This document shows, piece by piece, positions 10,547-19,614 of a DNA stretch of 64,000 nt (positions are counted from its first letter, which is position 1; each line of letters starts with the position of its first letter). The notes beneath the pieces are model-generated. The model made no database searches. It saw only the letters and a list, made by a program, of their open reading frames with translations, and was not told the DNA's origin. The translations under genes and the position numbers were made by a program. Origin of the DNA: an uncultured Microbacteriaceae bacterium (lineage in GTDB: Bacteria; Actinomycetota; Actinomycetes; Actinomycetales; Microbacteriaceae); NCBI GenBank assembly GCA_903940225.1, contig CAJAKC010000022.1:1-64000 (forward strand), read 5' to 3'.

Positions 10547-10946
10547 AAACGACCTGAACCTGCGCTTTACCGAGGACCGTGTCGCCCTGGAATGTCACCG
10601 TGAGGTCGAACCGAATGGCGTTGTCGACAATGGCCCCGACTGTGGTTTCGATCGTGACGTCTGCGCCGTGTTCGGGGTCGACGACGATGGGACGTGTGAA
10701 TCGCACACCGTAGTCAGCGATGCGTCCCTGTGTGCCGAGGAAGTCGGCCAGCGGTTGAATCGCGAAACCCATCGTCAACATTCCGTGCGCGAGGACTCCG
10801 GGAAGGCCCACGGATTCAGCAACATCGTCGCGGTAGTGAATCGGGTTGAAATCGCCCGAAGCACCCGCATAGCGAACGAGAGAACCGCGGTCGAGGTGAA
10901 TGGTGCGAGTGGCGACGACGTCGCCAACGGTTACTCCTGCCAACAC
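10539..10946 (-). CDS. MaoC/HadB-like (R)-hydratase
   Basis: YAGASGDFNPIHYRDDVAESVGLPGVLAHGMLTMG hydratase motif. Confidence 0.85.
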   Translation of the reverse strand: MLAGVTVGDVVATRTIHLDRGSLVRYAGASGDFNPIHYRDDVAESVGLPGVLAHGMLTMGFAIQPLADFLGTQGRIADYGVRFTRPIVVDPEHGADVTIETTVGAIVDNAIRFDLTVTFQGDTVLGKAQVQVVFD

Positions 10947-10948
10947 GA

Positions 10949-11395
10949 TTACTCCCCTCCTCGAACGACGAGAGTGGAGGTTGCCGTGACGACGTGGGCG
11001 CCGGTCGGGTCGGTCATGACGGACTCGCTGGTGACCATCGAGTGTCCCCCCAGCGTCTTGACGCTTGTGACGGCGAGTGTTGCCGTCAGTTCGTCTCCGG
11101 CGACCACGGTACGTGAATAACTGAAGCGCTGGTCTCCGTGCACGACACGTGAGAAGTCGATGTTCGCATCCGGCTCGGACAGCAACTGCGCGAGAGTGTG
11201 TTCTTGGATGACAACCGGGAATGTGGGGGGCGCGACGACGTCAGCGTGACCGGCTGCACGGGCTGCCTCGAGGTCCGTGAAGATCGGGTTTGTCGCAAAC
11301 ACGGCCCGGGCAAACTCCCGCACTTTTTCTCGCCCGACCAGATACGGACCGACGGCGGGGAATTCTCTTCCGACCAGTTCAGGGTTCACAGTCAT
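10949..11395 (-). CDS. FAS1-type dehydratase N-terminal (HadA-like) hot-dog protein
   Basis: GREFPAVGPYLVGREKVREFARAV...APPTFPVVIQ...VVHGDQRFSYSRTVVAGD. Confidence 0.85.
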   Translation of the reverse strand: MTVNPELVGREFPAVGPYLVGREKVREFARAVFATNPIFTDLEAARAAGHADVVAPPTFPVVIQEHTLAQLLSEPDANIDFSRVVHGDQRFSYSRTVVAGDELTATLAVTSVKTLGGHSMVTSESVMTDPTGAHVVTATSTLVVRGGE

Positions 11396-11404
11396 GGGTT
11401 CAGT

Positions 11405-12091
11405 CTACAAACGGCCGTGGCTCGCGGGCAGGAGCAGCTCTGGTCCGTCACCGCGCACGGGGTTCACCTCGTGGATGCGAAGGGCGCTGGCGATGGGGAT
11501 CGAACGCTCGACGGCGTCGTTGACGAACGCCTGATCGGCGGTTGTTTCGCGGTTCAGCCACCACGCCCAGTCATCGGAACCGAGGACGACGGGGGTGCGA
11601 TCGTGCAACCACGCAAGCGTCTCCGGTGCCTCCATCGTGAGAATCGATGCGGTGAGCACCCACTCGCTGGCCGGAGAATCCCGCCACCACGAGTAAATGC
11701 CGGCAAATGCGAGCAGCCCTGATTCGGGCACGACGGCGTGCGGAGTCTTCACCTTCCCCTCGGTGTGCCATTCGAAGTATGCGTCGGCGGGCAAAATGGC
11801 ACGTTGATGAACAATCGCCGAGCGAAATGACGGCTTTTCACAGACGGTTTCGCTGCGAGCGTTGAACGTGGGAAATTTCAGCGTTAGTGAATCGGCGAAC
11901 GGCGGAACAAGTGACCACCGAGCGCTCGTGACGAGTCGTGCTCGTCCATCGCGCTTCTCGAGAACGATCGGGACCTGCTGTGTCGGTGCGATGTTCCACG
12001 ACGGCCGAAGCTCTACATCGGCGATTTCGTCGGCAGCAAAGTAGCGCCCGAGCTCTTCGCCGCTGAGGGTTGAAGCGTAACGGCCACACAT
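11405..12091 (-). CDS. SOS response-associated peptidase (YedK/HMCES family)
   Basis: MCGRYAS catalytic Cys2, NARSETV, R(C/A)ILPADAYFEW, HDRTPVVL. Confidence 0.92.
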   Translation of the reverse strand: MCGRYASTLSGEELGRYFAADEIADVELRPSWNIAPTQQVPIVLEKRDGRARLVTSARWSLVPPFADSLTLKFPTFNARSETVCEKPSFRSAIVHQRAILPADAYFEWHTEGKVKTPHAVVPESGLLAFAGIYSWWRDSPASEWVLTASILTMEAPETLAWLHDRTPVVLGSDDWAWWLNRETTADQAFVNDAVERSIPIASALRIHEVNPVRGDGPELLLPASHGRL

Positions 12092-12095
12092 CGTT

Positions 12096-12395
12096 TCAGT
12101 GGGCGGAGTCGACGCACGCGCGATGGCTGACGTTGGCGCGAATCCACTGGGCCGCGGCCTGATGTGCCGGATGATCCTGGTAACCCTGGAGCGCCTCCGG
12201 TGAGTCGTGTTCGCTGACGAGAACCAGGTCGAAGTTGGTGGAATCGTTTCCGAGATCGGAGGTGACCTTGAGGGACGTCATCCCCGGAACGACACCCAAC
12301 AGGCCCTCGAGAAGGCGCGTGATTTCCTGCGTCACGGACACTCGCTCGGCGGGGTCGGTAGCGCTCAGCTTCCACATCACAATATGGCGAATCAC
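12096..12395 (-). CDS. Dabb (stress-responsive) family protein
   Basis: MIRHIVMWKL...NFDLVLVSEHDSPEALQGYQDHPAHQ. Confidence 0.85.
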   Translation of the reverse strand: MIRHIVMWKLSATDPAERVSVTQEITRLLEGLLGVVPGMTSLKVTSDLGNDSTNFDLVLVSEHDSPEALQGYQDHPAHQAAAQWIRANVSHRACVDSAH

Positions 12396-12646
12396 GGTGT
12401 TGCCTCCTTTAGCGCTTCACGGAACTCTGTTTCGTCAACGCGCCACTGGGTGTGCCTAACGGAGTTAATCGTGATGACGGGAATCTCATTCTTCATTGTT
12501 TCAAACCAGTCAACGTCATCCAGGATGTTCCGTTCGATGAGTGTCACTGCGGGAAACTCGGTCAGTACCTGGTCGATCACGACGCGCGCATCGTCACACA
12601 AGTGGCATCCCGGTTTCCCAAACAACTCGACCGTGACCTGCGACAT
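12392..12646 (-). CDS. glutaredoxin-like DUF836 family protein
   Basis: VELFGKPGCHLCDDARVVIDQV CxxC motif. Confidence 0.8.
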   Translation of the reverse strand: MSQVTVELFGKPGCHLCDDARVVIDQVLTEFPAVTLIERNILDDVDWFETMKNEIPVITINSVRHTQWRVDETEFREALKEATP

Positions 12647-12668
12647 GCCCCCAGCCTATGCTGGGGTG

Positions 12669-13358
12669 ATGCCACAATCCGGGCGCGCCATCGCGTTTTT
12701 TGACCTCGACAACACTCTCGTTCGCGGGTCAACGATGTTTCTCTATGCACTCACGGCGTGGAAGCACAAACAATTACGGCTGATCGACATCATTCGGTTT
12801 GGATGGCATCAGCTCACGTTCCTCACGGTCGGTGAAACCGATGCCCACAGTGTCGTCGCGCAAAGCCGCGGATTAGCGCTGATTGCCGGGAGGTCGGTTG
12901 CTGCCCTCGCCGAAATTGCCCACGCGGCGGTTCGTGATGCCGTCGGGTCCAGGCTCATCACGGCGAGTCTTGACCGTGCCCGCGCGCACCTTGAACGTGG
13001 TGACGAGGTCTGGATTGTTACCGCATCGCCCCTCGCGTTCGCCGAAATCGTCGCTGCGGATCTGGGCTTCACCGGTGCTCTCGGCACAGAGGTTGAATCG
13101 AAGGACGGCATCGCGACGGGAAATCTCGTCAACGCGCCCCTGCACGGCCGTCGAAAGGTCGATGCCATCACCAAACTGGCCAAGGCGAAGGGCATCGCCC
13201 TTGCCGATTGTTCCGCCTATTCGGATTCCCGAAACGACATTCCAATGCTTGGCGCTGTCGGTCACGCGTTCGCCGTCAACCCCGACCGCGGGCTCACCCG
13301 CGAGGCGATTCGACGCGGTTGGGAAATCATCCCGATACGACAAAAGCGTCGAGCTTAA
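12669..13358 (+). CDS. HAD-IB family phosphatase
   Basis: AIAFFDLDNTLVRGST; YSDSRNDIPML. Confidence 0.88.
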   Translation: MPQSGRAIAFFDLDNTLVRGSTMFLYALTAWKHKQLRLIDIIRFGWHQLTFLTVGETDAHSVVAQSRGLALIAGRSVAALAEIAHAAVRDAVGSRLITASLDRARAHLERGDEVWIVTASPLAFAEIVAADLGFTGALGTEVESKDGIATGNLVNAPLHGRRKVDAITKLAKAKGIALADCSAYSDSRNDIPMLGAVGHAFAVNPDRGLTREAIRRGWEIIPIRQKRRA

Positions 13359-13385
13359 GCCCGACGCTTCGCGGTCGCCTAGCGA

Positions 13386-13484
13386 CTACTTCTTGTTGCG
13401 ACGTTGGTGACGAGTCTTGCGAAGCAACTTGCGGTGCTTCTTCTTCGCCATACGCTTGCGGCGCTTTTTGATAACGGAACCCAT
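13386..13484 (-). CDS. 32-aa basic ribosomal protein bS22 (AURKAIP1/COX24 domain)
   Basis: Translation [32 protein letters not shown]; nearly identical in style to mycobacterial bS22; below the ORF-track size cut-off. Confidence 0.9.
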   Translation of the reverse strand: MGSVIKKRRKRMAKKKHRKLLRKTRHQRRNKK

Positions 13485-13541
13485 TGGACACCTTTTACCT
13501 GAGCCGGCACGAATGCCGGCGAACGGACAATAACGAGCAGT

Positions 13542-13946
13542 CTAGCGCGAATCGGAGCGCGGGGGGCGCGGAGGCGGGAAGATCGATGCGGCAAAGCGCC
13601 CAACGGCACGGCCAATCCCCGTGACGTCAACGTCTTTGAGGATTCGTGGGGTCACGACCGGGCGCGATGGAAACGCTTCTTTGCGGTCATTCATCCCCAG
13701 AACCCAGCCCTCGACCGACGCGAGAGGTTCGGGGTTGAGTCGGTAGAAACGGCGCTGACCCTCCTCGCGCACGGACACTAGGCCAGAGTCGCGGAGCGCC
13801 TTGAGGTGCTTGGATACGTTCGGCTGACTGAGTCCCAGTGTCGAGACGAGGTCTCCGACCGCAAGGTCATTCGGCGCCGCGTTGCGCAATCGAACCAGGA
13901 TTTCGCGTCTGATTGGCTCGGCCAATACGGAGAAAATGTCATCCAT
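13542..13946 (-). CDS. ArsR-family winged-helix transcriptional regulator
   Basis: MDDIFSVLAEPIRREILVRLR...LSQPNVSKHLKALRDSGLVSVREEGQRRFYRL. Confidence 0.9.
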   Translation of the reverse strand: MDDIFSVLAEPIRREILVRLRNAAPNDLAVGDLVSTLGLSQPNVSKHLKALRDSGLVSVREEGQRRFYRLNPEPLASVEGWVLGMNDRKEAFPSRPVVTPRILKDVDVTGIGRAVGRFAASIFPPPRPPRSDSR

Positions 13947-14011
13947 AAGAAACAGGGTATCCCCTGCGGGATACCCTGTCTCTCCAACACAGAGAGGAGA
14001 AAAGCGCTGAC

Positions 14012-14365
14012 TTACGGTGTGGTCGACGGCGCAGGTGTCGATCCCTGGGGGACCGAGCCGTCGGTCGGAGCGTCCATTGAGTGATCGCCCTGAGGACCGC
14101 CGCGGTGTCCGTCGCCCTTCATTCCCTTTCCGCGTTCACCACGCTCACCACGCTCGCCGTGTTCTCCGTTGGGTCCAGCGTGACTCTCGGCGGCGAATTC
14201 GCCACCACGGGGTCCGTCGAGGACGGGCCCGACCGCAGCACCCGCTGCGAACGACATTCCGAGCGCAAGGACTCCGCCGGCGATCCAGCCGGCGGTGACT
14301 AACTTCTTTCGATTTACAGTGACCGTCTGTTCAACGGTCTCTTCTTTCCTAGCCATGTGAGACAT
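14012..14365 (-). CDS. small membrane/secreted protein with charged Gly-rich tail
   Basis: N-terminal TM (AGWIAGGVLALGMSFAAGAAVGPVL) then GEHGERGERGERGKGMKGDGHRGG; start possibly at the inner Met. Confidence 0.65.
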   Translation of the reverse strand: MSHMARKEETVEQTVTVNRKKLVTAGWIAGGVLALGMSFAAGAAVGPVLDGPRGGEFAAESHAGPNGEHGERGERGERGKGMKGDGHRGGPQGDHSMDAPTDGSVPQGSTPAPSTTP

Positions 14366-14450
14366 CCTTTCGGTTTGTGTGTTTCACATGAACACTGTCT
14401 CCCCCGCGGCTGTAAGTTCCCTATACGCATCCTGAACGTCGGTTGAGAAT

Positions 14451-15260
14451 TTATAGCCCGAGTTCGCGGGCCAATTCGCGTGCGCGGGCGAGTGCGGCCT
14501 CAGCGGCCGCTCGATAGATCTCCGCGAGGTGCGCCTCATCGAGAACCGCGATCGCGCGCTCGGTCGTGCCGTTTGGGCTGGTGACCCGGCGTCGCAACTC
14601 GGCCGGGCCGACACCCGTCGACTCCTGCAACGCGGTCGCACCGGCGAAGGTCTTCTCGACGAGGTTCCGGGCGTCCTCTTCGGAGAACCCCAGTTCGACG
14701 GCGGCTCGAGTCCACTGTTCCATCGCGTGAAAAACGTACGCGGGGCCGGATCCGGAAATAGTGCTGAGTACGTCAATCTGCGATTCGGGTAATTCGAGAA
14801 CCCAACCGACGACGCCAAACAATTCGTGAGCCTGCGCGAGATGCGCGGGCGTTGACCGTGAACCGGCGGCAATGCCTGTCACGCCCTTGCCGATGAGCGC
14901 CGGAGTGTTGGGCATCGCACGGACGACGGCGTTGGGTACAACCGATTCCATCGTTGCCGTCGTCACACCGGCCGCAACGCTGATGATCAGCGTCGTTGGG
15001 GAAAGCGAATCGGCAACGTCGCGCAAGAGGTCGGTGACCATCGCGGGCTTCACGCCGACAACGACGATGTCAGCGCCCTCAACAGCCCATCGGTTGGCGT
15101 TGGCGTCACTTTCGGTCGACCTCGACTCGACGCCGTTCCGCGTTCCCGCGCTTGCCCGAGTGGTCGACCGAATCACCACACCGGGACGCCCCGCAACCAG
15201 ACCATCAAGGATTGCGCCGCCCATCGACCCCGTTCCAAGGAAAGCAAAAGTATCCGCCAT
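14451..15260 (-). CDS. proC: pyrroline-5-carboxylate reductase
   Basis: FLGTGSMGGAILDGL, VRAMPNTPALIGKGVTGI, ISGSGPAYVFHAMEQ. Confidence 0.95.
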   Translation of the reverse strand: MADTFAFLGTGSMGGAILDGLVAGRPGVVIRSTTRASAGTRNGVESRSTESDANANRWAVEGADIVVVGVKPAMVTDLLRDVADSLSPTTLIISVAAGVTTATMESVVPNAVVRAMPNTPALIGKGVTGIAAGSRSTPAHLAQAHELFGVVGWVLELPESQIDVLSTISGSGPAYVFHAMEQWTRAAVELGFSEEDARNLVEKTFAGATALQESTGVGPAELRRRVTSPNGTTERAIAVLDEAHLAEIYRAAAEAALARARELARELGL

Positions 15261-15284
15261 GACTCCAAGAGTATTGTGACAACC

Positions 15285-15659
15285 ATGGAACTCCTCAAAG
15301 AATCACTCGTCCTTGTTCACCTCGCGGGAATGGCCGTCCTCGTCGGAGCCTTCATCCTCAACATGAGACGGAAGAACGATTTCCCTTTCACCGCGATGAT
15401 GTGGGCAGCCATCGTGCAACTGGCCACGGGAATTTTGCTCGTTGGGCTCTCCTACGCGCTTGACGACGCTCCCGACAACGCCAAGATCACCGTGAAATTG
15501 TTGCTGGCAACGGGTGTGCTCGTTGCGGCGATGCTCGGTCGCGCGCGCCAGGCGAAAGGCGAATCAAAGCTGCAGCCGTTCTTCCACACGGCCGGCGGAC
15601 TCGCCGTCATCAACCTCGTCATCGCAGTTCTGTGGAACGCGGAGCTCTGGGCCTTCTAG
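15285..15659 (+). CDS. hypothetical integral membrane protein (4 TM)
   Basis: ELLKESLVLVHLAGMAVLVGAFILNMRRKNDF; short hydrophobic ORF. Confidence 0.7.
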   Translation: MELLKESLVLVHLAGMAVLVGAFILNMRRKNDFPFTAMMWAAIVQLATGILLVGLSYALDDAPDNAKITVKLLLATGVLVAAMLGRARQAKGESKLQPFFHTAGGLAVINLVIAVLWNAELWAF

Positions 15660-16120
15660 TCTCTGAGGTTTCCGAAGAATTCGGTCAGCAGGTCCGAACA
15701 TTCGGTTTCGAGCACGCCCCCGATAACTTCGTCGACGCGAATCGGGAGGGTGCGGTCTCGCAAGAGGTCGACCACGCTGCCTGCGGCTCCGGCCTTGGGG
15801 TCCCACGCGCCGAAAACGACTCGACCGATGCGCGCGTTGAGGATCGCGCCGGCACACATCACGCACGGCTCGAGCGTCACGACGAGCGTGTGGCCGGATA
15901 GGTTCCACGAACCTGTGGCAGTTGCGGCAGCGCGCAGCGCCATTACTTCGGCGTGTGCGGTCGGGTCGCCCGTCGCTTCGCGCTCGTTGTGACCTGCGCC
16001 GACGACGTCGCCGTCAGGCCCGACCACGATTGCCCCGACGGGCACATCGCCTGTAGCAAGAGCCTGCATCGCCTCAGTCAAGGCAATAGCCATCGCGGAA
16101 TCCAACGCGGACACGGGCAC
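15656..16120 (-). CDS. tadA: tRNA-specific adenosine deaminase
   Basis: [10 protein letters not shown] and [21 protein letters not shown] zinc motifs. Confidence 0.95.
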   Translation of the reverse strand: MPVSALDSAMAIALTEAMQALATGDVPVGAIVVGPDGDVVGAGHNEREATGDPTAHAEVMALRAAATATGSWNLSGHTLVVTLEPCVMCAGAILNARIGRVVFGAWDPKAGAAGSVVDLLRDRTLPIRVDEVIGGVLETECSDLLTEFFGNLRD

Positions 16121-16138
16121 CTCCTATACAGTGAGCCT

Positions 16139-16774
16139 ATGCGAGTGATTGTTGCCGACCACCCCCTCATCACACACAAATTGACGATGTTGCGGGACAA
16201 ATCGACCCCGTCGTCGGTTTTCCGCAAACTGGCCGACGAGCTCGTCACTCTCCTCGCCTACGAGGCGACGCGCGATGTTCGCGTCATTCCACACCACATC
16301 GAAACACCCGTTGCGCCGACCGAGGGAGTCATCCTCGCCGAGCCGCACCCCCTCATCGTCCCCATCTTGCGCGCCGGTCTGGGAATGCTCGACGGAATGT
16401 TACGACTGATGCCCTCGGCCGAGACCGGTTTCCTCGGAATGGTCAGGGATGAGCAAACACTTCAACCCACTGTGTACGCCGAACGACTGCCCGCCGACCT
16501 CACCGGTCGGCAGTGCTACGTGCTCGATCCCATGCTGGCGACGGGTGGCTCGCTCATCGCCGCGATTGAATACATTTTTGACCGCGGAGCGAAAGACGTC
16601 ACCGCCGTGTGCCTGCTTGGCGCCCCGGAAGGCGTCGAAGCGGTCAAGGCCGCCGTGGGAAATCGCGATGTAACCCTCGTACTTGGATCTCTCGATGAAC
16701 GACTCAACGAACACGGATATATCGTTCCTGGACTGGGTGATGCGGGCGATCGGCTCTACGGAGTTGCTGGGTAA
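16139..16774 (+). CDS. upp: uracil phosphoribosyltransferase
   Basis: [31 protein letters not shown]...[11 protein letters not shown]. Confidence 0.96.
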   Translation: MRVIVADHPLITHKLTMLRDKSTPSSVFRKLADELVTLLAYEATRDVRVIPHHIETPVAPTEGVILAEPHPLIVPILRAGLGMLDGMLRLMPSAETGFLGMVRDEQTLQPTVYAERLPADLTGRQCYVLDPMLATGGSLIAAIEYIFDRGAKDVTAVCLLGAPEGVEAVKAAVGNRDVTLVLGSLDERLNEHGYIVPGLGDAGDRLYGVAG

Positions 16775-16790
16775 GCGGTAAAATTTCGGG

Positions 16791-17402
16791 ATGCCCGAAA
16801 ATCCCGAAGCGAACGCGCAATTGCGCGGTTTTGCGCTGTATGTCGGGGTGGACGAGGCGACTGCCGAAGCGGCGGGCACTTCGATTGCGGACATCGTCGC
16901 AACACTTCGTAAAACTCTCGACGACCAGGTGGCGGATTCCGAGAGTCACGTTGCCGTCGCCTATGCGCCCCCCGGACAGCGCGGGAAAAACCTCGACATT
17001 GTTCGGCTCGCGCTTCGCGAGCCGAAAGCCGTCGCTGAGCTGCTGCCGCCAAAGCCAACAACCACGAGCGCGGGCGTTGCCATCGACCTGTCCCGCAAGC
17101 GAGTCTTCATCAAGGACGAACCGGCACCACTGACTTACAAAGAATTCGAGCTGCTGCAATTCCTGGTTCTGCGCGAGGGTGTCACCGTAGACCGGAGCGA
17201 CATCATCGACACGCTATGGTCAGCGAGTGACGTTGACCGTCCCAACACGCGCACCATCGACGTACACGTGCGTCGACTTCGCAGCAAACTCGAACCGTTC
17301 GAGGACATCGTGCGGACGGTCCGCGGAATCGGATACCGCTTTGACCGCCACGCCGACGTGACCATCGACTTCGGAACGGGCCGTTCGCCCGACATGTTCT
17401 AG
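16791..17402 (+). CDS. orphan winged-helix (OmpR/PhoB output-type) protein lacking a receiver domain
   Basis: C-terminal LTYKEFELLQFLVLREGVTVDRSDIIDTLWSA...RTIDVHVRRLRSKLEPFEDIVRTVRGIGYRF; N-terminus lacks receiver Asp motifs. Confidence 0.85.
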   Translation: MPENPEANAQLRGFALYVGVDEATAEAAGTSIADIVATLRKTLDDQVADSESHVAVAYAPPGQRGKNLDIVRLALREPKAVAELLPPKPTTTSAGVAIDLSRKRVFIKDEPAPLTYKEFELLQFLVLREGVTVDRSDIIDTLWSASDVDRPNTRTIDVHVRRLRSKLEPFEDIVRTVRGIGYRFDRHADVTIDFGTGRSPDMF

Positions 17403-17408
17403 GTAATC

Positions 17409-18752
17409 GTGACCACCGCCCTCGTTTGGCTGCGCGACGACCTTCGGGTCGCCGACAATCCGGCGTTGACCGCCGCGCTGAAGACCGCGGAACGTGTCGC
17501 CGTGCTTTACGTTCTCGACGACGAATCGCCAGAAATTCGGCCACTCGGCGCCGCAAGCAAGTGGTGGTTGCATCACTCGTTGCGTGCACTCTCACGCGCC
17601 ATCTCCGAACGTGGCGGCCAACTAATCCTGCGGCGTGGGCCCGCCCGCCGTGTCGTGGCCGAGGTCGTCGCAGAAATCGGGGCGACGAGTGTTCACTGGT
17701 CACGACGATTTGGTGCCGCTCGGGCGATTGACTCCGACCTCAAAGCGACTCTGCCCGATGCACACAGCCACAACGGCACCCTGTTGCACGAACCGTGGTC
17801 GTTGCAGACCGGCGGCGGAACGCCATTCAAAGTTTTCACGCCGTTCTGGAAGGCGTACCGAGCCGGAGACCCCCCGCGCGACCCGTTCCCAGCGCCCGAT
17901 GCAATCCCCGGAGTTGAGGCTCCGAGTGACAGCCTGGAATCGTGGGATCTGCTGCCGTCAATTCCGTGGGATCACGAGTTCCCCGACACATGGTCACCCG
18001 GCGAGGCAGGGGGGCAGGCCCGTCTTGACCGCTTTGTTGCGCACGGGCTCGCGCTGTATCACCGCCGCGACGAACCGGGCGTGGAGGCGACGAGTGGTCT
18101 GAGCCCCCACTTGCGATTCGGTGAGATCAGTCCGTACCAGGTGTGGCACGGGATCGAGGCGGCGACAACGGCCGAAAACCACGCGAACGCGACGAGATTT
18201 CTCTCGGAAATCGGGTGGCGGGAGTTCTCGTACCATCAGCTCTTTCACAACACCGACATTCACGAGCGAAACCTGCGGTCCGAGTTCGACGGTTTCCCGT
18301 GGAGCCCGCCCGACCCGGCAATCCTCGGCGCGTGGCGCAGGGGAACAACGGGCATCTCGCTCGTCGACGCGGGAATGCGCGAACTGTGGCGAACGGGCAC
18401 CATGCACAATCGCGTGCGAATGGTCGCAGCAAGCTTCCTCATCAAAAACATCGGAATCGACTGGCGCATCGGGGAGGCATGGTTCTGGGACACGCTGGTC
18501 GACGCCGACGAAGCGAGTAATCCCGCGTCATGGCAGTGGGTCGCCGGCAGCGGTTACGACGCTGCCCCCTATTTCCGCGTTTTCAACCCCGAATTGCAGG
18601 CCGCGAAATTCGACCCCGACGCGACCTATCGGTTGCGCTGGGTCCCCGAATTCGGCACTCCGGTGTATCCCGAACCGGTCATTAGCCTGAGTGACAGTCG
18701 CGCACGTGCTCTCGCCGACTACACAACTATGCGGGGCGAGCGCCAACCGTAA
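17409..18752 (+). CDS. phr: deoxyribodipyrimidine photolyase
   Basis: ALVWLRDDLRVADNPAL, MHNRVRMVAASFLIKNIGIDWR, ASNPASWQWVAGSGYDAAPYFRVFNP. Confidence 0.95.
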   Translation: MTTALVWLRDDLRVADNPALTAALKTAERVAVLYVLDDESPEIRPLGAASKWWLHHSLRALSRAISERGGQLILRRGPARRVVAEVVAEIGATSVHWSRRFGAARAIDSDLKATLPDAHSHNGTLLHEPWSLQTGGGTPFKVFTPFWKAYRAGDPPRDPFPAPDAIPGVEAPSDSLESWDLLPSIPWDHEFPDTWSPGEAGGQARLDRFVAHGLALYHRRDEPGVEATSGLSPHLRFGEISPYQVWHGIEAATTAENHANATRFLSEIGWREFSYHQLFHNTDIHERNLRSEFDGFPWSPPDPAILGAWRRGTTGISLVDAGMRELWRTGTMHNRVRMVAASFLIKNIGIDWRIGEAWFWDTLVDADEASNPASWQWVAGSGYDAAPYFRVFNPELQAAKFDPDATYRLRWVPEFGTPVYPEPVISLSDSRARALADYTTMRGERQP

Positions 18753-19614
18753 GCAAGCCACCCGCGGCGACGCGGGCGCCATTCTTTGCCGCTTCGACAG
18801 GGGAAGCCCCGTTGGCGAGCGCCGCGAGCATCCCCGCATTGAACGAGTCGCCGGCACCGGTCGGGTCGACCACGTCAACCGGGTCGACGCTGACGTGGAC
18901 AATGGGTTTTCCGCGCTCGGCGACCAACACGCCTTTACCGCCGCACGTCGTCACGACGAGCGGGAAACGCTCGGTCAATTTCTCGGTGGCGGTGGCGACA
19001 TCGGTGACCCCGGCAAGAATGCAGGCTTCGTCTTCGTTCGGTCGCAAGATGTCCACACCAGCACAGAGGTGAAGGAATTCATCCACTCCGAAGTCGGTGA
19101 TGAATCCCGCGGACGCCGGATCGACGCTGACAACGGCCTTGTGGGCGTGAGCGCGCGCGATGAGTCGCACCGCCGCTTCTCTTTTCGGTAGGTCGATAAT
19201 CGTGTGACCCGTGAAGTGCACATAATTCGCGATGGCGATCAAGTCATCCGGGACCGAGTCAAGGTCGAAAACAACGTTTGCCCCGCGGTCGGTCAACATC
19301 GTTCGCGCCTCACCCTCCACCAGGATGACGATTGTGCCGGTGGGGTGAATGGGGTCACCGGCAAGGTGTGTCTGAACACCGAATCGTTCGAGTTCGCTTG
19401 CGTGGCGTGCCACGTCGGCCTCGCCGAGGCGCCCGAAGAAATGCACGTCTGCGCCTATCGAACCCAACCAGGCAGCGGTGTTGGCCGCGGATCCGCCCGG
19501 ATGGCGCTCGATGGACGCAGGGGTATCCGTGTCGTGTCGAATCGGGCCACGCGGTCTCACGATGACGTCATCGATGACGTCACCAACGACGAGGATCAAT
19601 CCCGCAACGGTCAT
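18727..19614 (-). CDS. psuK: PfkB-family kinase, probable pseudouridine kinase
   Basis: GGSAANTAAWLGSIGADVHFFGRLG and DPTGAGDSFNAGML PfkB signatures; coupled with psuG. Confidence 0.82.
   Translation of the reverse strand: MTVAGLILVVGDVIDDVIVRPRGPIRHDTDTPASIERHPGGSAANTAAWLGSIGADVHFFGRLGEADVARHASELERFGVQTHLAGDPIHPTGTIVILVEGEARTMLTDRGANVVFDLDSVPDDLIAIANYVHFTGHTIIDLPKREAAVRLIARAHAHKAVVSVDPASAGFITDFGVDEFLHLCAGVDILRPNEDEACILAGVTDVATATEKLTERFPLVVTTCGGKGVLVAERGKPIVHVSVDPVDVVDPTGAGDSFNAGMLAALANGASPVEAAKNGARVAAGGLLTVGARPA

Noticed and set aside
13343-13372. AAGCGTCG...CGACGCTT hairpin at the end of the HAD gene
   Set aside because: Good stem but no T-run on either strand; not called as a terminator.
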